Positions 4,842-6,268 of a DNA stretch of 6,268 bases are shown here, piece after piece. A model generated the notes under the pieces. The model did not search any database. It was not told the origin of the DNA and worked only from the letters and a program-made list of their open reading frames with translations. Each line of letters starts with the position of its first letter. Within the stretch, counting starts at the first letter, position 1. The position numbers and the translations under genes were made by a program. The DNA is from an uncultured Collinsella sp. (GTDB lineage Bacteria > Actinomycetota > Coriobacteriia > Coriobacteriales > Coriobacteriaceae): contig CAAELJ010000153.1 in assembly GCA_900756725.1 (NCBI GenBank), positions 1 through 6,268 of the forward strand. Reading direction: 5' to 3'.

Positions 4842-6245
4842 TTAGGCCGAGGGGAAGGCCTTGGTGAGACCGGCGCGCGTCTGCGTGTCGGTCTTTTGGT
4901 AAATGGAGCTCAGGTGGCGCTGCACCATGCGCATCGAGATGCCGAGCTCCTTGGCGACCTGTTTGAGCGGGCGCTCGTCCTGGGTTACGGCCATGAGAAC
5001 GTCGACTTCGCGCGGGGTGAGAGCGTGATCGGTGATGAAGACCTGACGCTGCTCCTCGATACTCGGTGCTGCCAGCGCCTCCTCGGCAAGCTGTTGATGT
5101 TCGCGTTCCTGCTCGGTTTGGGGCATGCGGAATAGGCCCGCGGCAACGAATGCCACGCAGGCGGCGACGAGAAGCACGACCGCGCCAATCATGATGAGGG
5201 CGACGTTGCCAGAGGTCACAAGCGCAAGCGAGACGCCCGACGTGGTGAACGCGCACACGTTATTGGCCGCACGGCCCATGCCGGCCCAGAAGGCGGGCAC
5301 GTGCATGCGCGGTGCCAGCTGAGTAAACGTGGCGGTAAAGAACGTGACGAAAAAGCCCGAGCTCAGGTAAAAGACAATGAGGCCCAGGATGGGATCAGCT
5401 CCTGCTTCGACGGCTAAGATCGAAATAGTGGAGAGTACCGTGACGCCGAGCATGACAAGTCCCATGTATCGGCGCTCGGCAAGATCAAAGACGATACCGG
5501 CGGCAAGGCCGCTCGCCGCCAAAAAGAGGCGCGGCCATGTTTGCACGGCAATGGTGCCGTGGGCGTTGGAGAACGTGACCACGTTATCAAGAGTAGAGAA
5601 CAGGCAGGCGAGAATCATGACGAGCACGATGCTCCAACACGCCTGCTTGGCAAGGGCGTGCGATGGCTCAACAAAGGGATTGATGGCGGGGCTGGAGCTC
5701 TCGGCAGCCTTTTGGGGAACGACGCTGAGGGCGGAGATGGCGATCGTTGCCGCGCCAAGAATGATGAGCTCGACGATGCCACCGCAATCAATCAGGTTGG
5801 TGACGAACTGCATCAGGATGCCCGCGGCATAGGCTGCTCCTGCGCCGGTGGCGAGTTTGGGGTCATCCTGGAATGCCAACGAAAAGGCATGGTGTGCCGC
5901 GCCGCCCAGTAGGCCGAGTCCGAGGAATGCGAGGCATCCCAGAATCTCGAGCGCAAGCGGGCTCGTGGGGGACTGAATCTGAGTCAACCCCAAGATGGCG
6001 ATGGGGACGGCGGCACTGACAACTGCCTGAGGCTGGCCTTTGCGCTGCGCGTGCCCAAGCAGCGGAGCGTATCCGATAAGGCCGATCACGCTGGCGCCTA
6101 GGATAAAGCCCTGTGCGAGCACAACGCGTTCGGCACCGGAGAGCAGTCCGACATTAATGTCGAATCGAAACTCGGTGGCAAGAAAGACAAAGGTAAAGAG
6201 CGCAAGTGCCAGAAGCGCGTTGATTTTAGGCTTACTCAGGTTCAA
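4842..6245 (-). CDS. Membrane-anchored LuxR-type regulator (12-helix N-terminal domain plus HTH)
   Basis: Probable transcription factor of 467 residues held in the membrane. Residues 1-373 contain about twelve hydrophobic helices (roughly 8-24, 42-63, 74-90, 98-118, 132-151, 157-176, 203-220, 237-254, 260-279, 285-306, 318-342, 347-372), a transporter-like (MFS-like) layout. A charged linker rich in Glu and Gln (376-402) leads to a GerE/LuxR helix-turn-helix at 408-462: LTPREVDVLMAV, then QVAKELGISMRMVQRHLSSI (429-448) and the TRAGL end. The recognition region reads VQRHL where most relatives have VKTHL. This architecture is typical of Coriobacteriia, where such proteins are numerous and presumably sense a small molecule with the membrane part. 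No receiver domain or kinase partner is seen. The start is TTG 6245, supported by AAAGGA 6 bases upstream; no ATG or GTG is near. The promoter is outside the window, and no target gene is identifiable. Confidence 0.88.
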   Translation of the reverse strand: MNLSKPKINALLALALFTFVFLATEFRFDINVGLLSGAERVVLAQGFILGASVIGLIGYAPLLGHAQRKGQPQAVVSAAVPIAILGLTQIQSPTSPLALEILGCLAFLGLGLLGGAAHHAFSLAFQDDPKLATGAGAAYAAGILMQFVTNLIDCGGIVELIILGAATIAISALSVVPQKAAESSSPAINPFVEPSHALAKQACWSIVLVMILACLFSTLDNVVTFSNAHGTIAVQTWPRLFLAASGLAAGIVFDLAERRYMGLVMLGVTVLSTISILAVEAGADPILGLIVFYLSSGFFVTFFTATFTQLAPRMHVPAFWAGMGRAANNVCAFTTSGVSLALVTSGNVALIMIGAVVLLVAACVAFVAAGLFRMPQTEQEREHQQLAEEALAAPSIEEQRQVFITDHALTPREVDVLMAVTQDERPLKQVAKELGISMRMVQRHLSSIYQKTDTQTRAGLTKAFPSA

Positions 6246-6251
6246 GGACGG

Positions 6252-6257
6252 TCCTTT
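6252..6257 (-). promoter_or_regulatory. Ribosome binding site for the TTG start of the LuxR-type gene
   Basis: On the minus strand AAAGGA lies 6 bases upstream of TTG (6245-6243). The frame stays open to the window edge, so a longer form cannot be excluded. The first internal Met is about 145 residues in, which makes this TTG the best start. Confidence 0.65.
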
Positions 6258-6268
6258 GGGTGGACGGA

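Noticed and set aside
1..6268. CRISPR array, tRNA or rRNA genes, toxin-antitoxin pair, retron or defence cassette
   Set aside because: No regularly spaced direct repeats, no tRNA-like cloverleaf with a plausible anticodon arm, and no reverse transcriptase, nuclease or other defence protein were seen on either strand.

Overview
The window looks like chromosome of a high-GC Gram-positive gut actinobacterium of the class Coriobacteriia, probably Collinsella or a close relative. The evidence is GC-rich coding with CGC/CGT arginine codons, a 12-helix membrane protein fused to a LuxR-type DNA-binding domain (an architecture abundant in that class), and GGGGACAG-containing palindromes. The genus is an inference, because no rRNA or marker gene is present.

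Layout. Positions 1 to about 730 hold an IS200-type insertion sequence of the IS200/IS605 family, with its extreme left edge cut by the window. It has a left-end hairpin, a structured leader, one complete tnpA, a structured 3' region and a right-end hairpin; there is no tnpB. Positions 720-969 carry no gene. They hold a perfect 30-bp inverted repeat (799-863) and the leader of the next operon. Positions 970-3999 form a compact plus-strand operon for a polar amino acid ABC importer: ATPase, lipoprotein binding protein and two permeases. Positions 4000-4105 are a 106-nt imperfect palindrome directly after the last permease stop codon. Positions 4167-4790 encode a cytidylate-kinase-like P-loop protein. 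A 16-bp stem terminator (4797-4838) separates it from a convergent minus-strand gene (4842-6245) for the membrane-anchored LuxR-type regulator, which starts at a TTG codon near the right edge.

How the parts work together. The four transporter genes form one functional unit. The lipoprotein captures an amino acid outside the membrane, two different permeases probably form a heterodimeric channel, and the ATPase homodimer drives import. The binding protein resembles what I remember of the Campylobacter PEB1 aspartate/glutamate-binding protein, so an acidic amino acid is the best guess. The kinase-like gene and the regulator are separate units with no evident link to transport.

The least explained signals are non-coding: the 30-bp perfect palindrome, the 106-nt palindrome, and the folded regions inside the insertion sequence. 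I see no convincing new defence or biosynthetic system. The membrane-bound LuxR regulator is the protein whose ligand and targets are most open.
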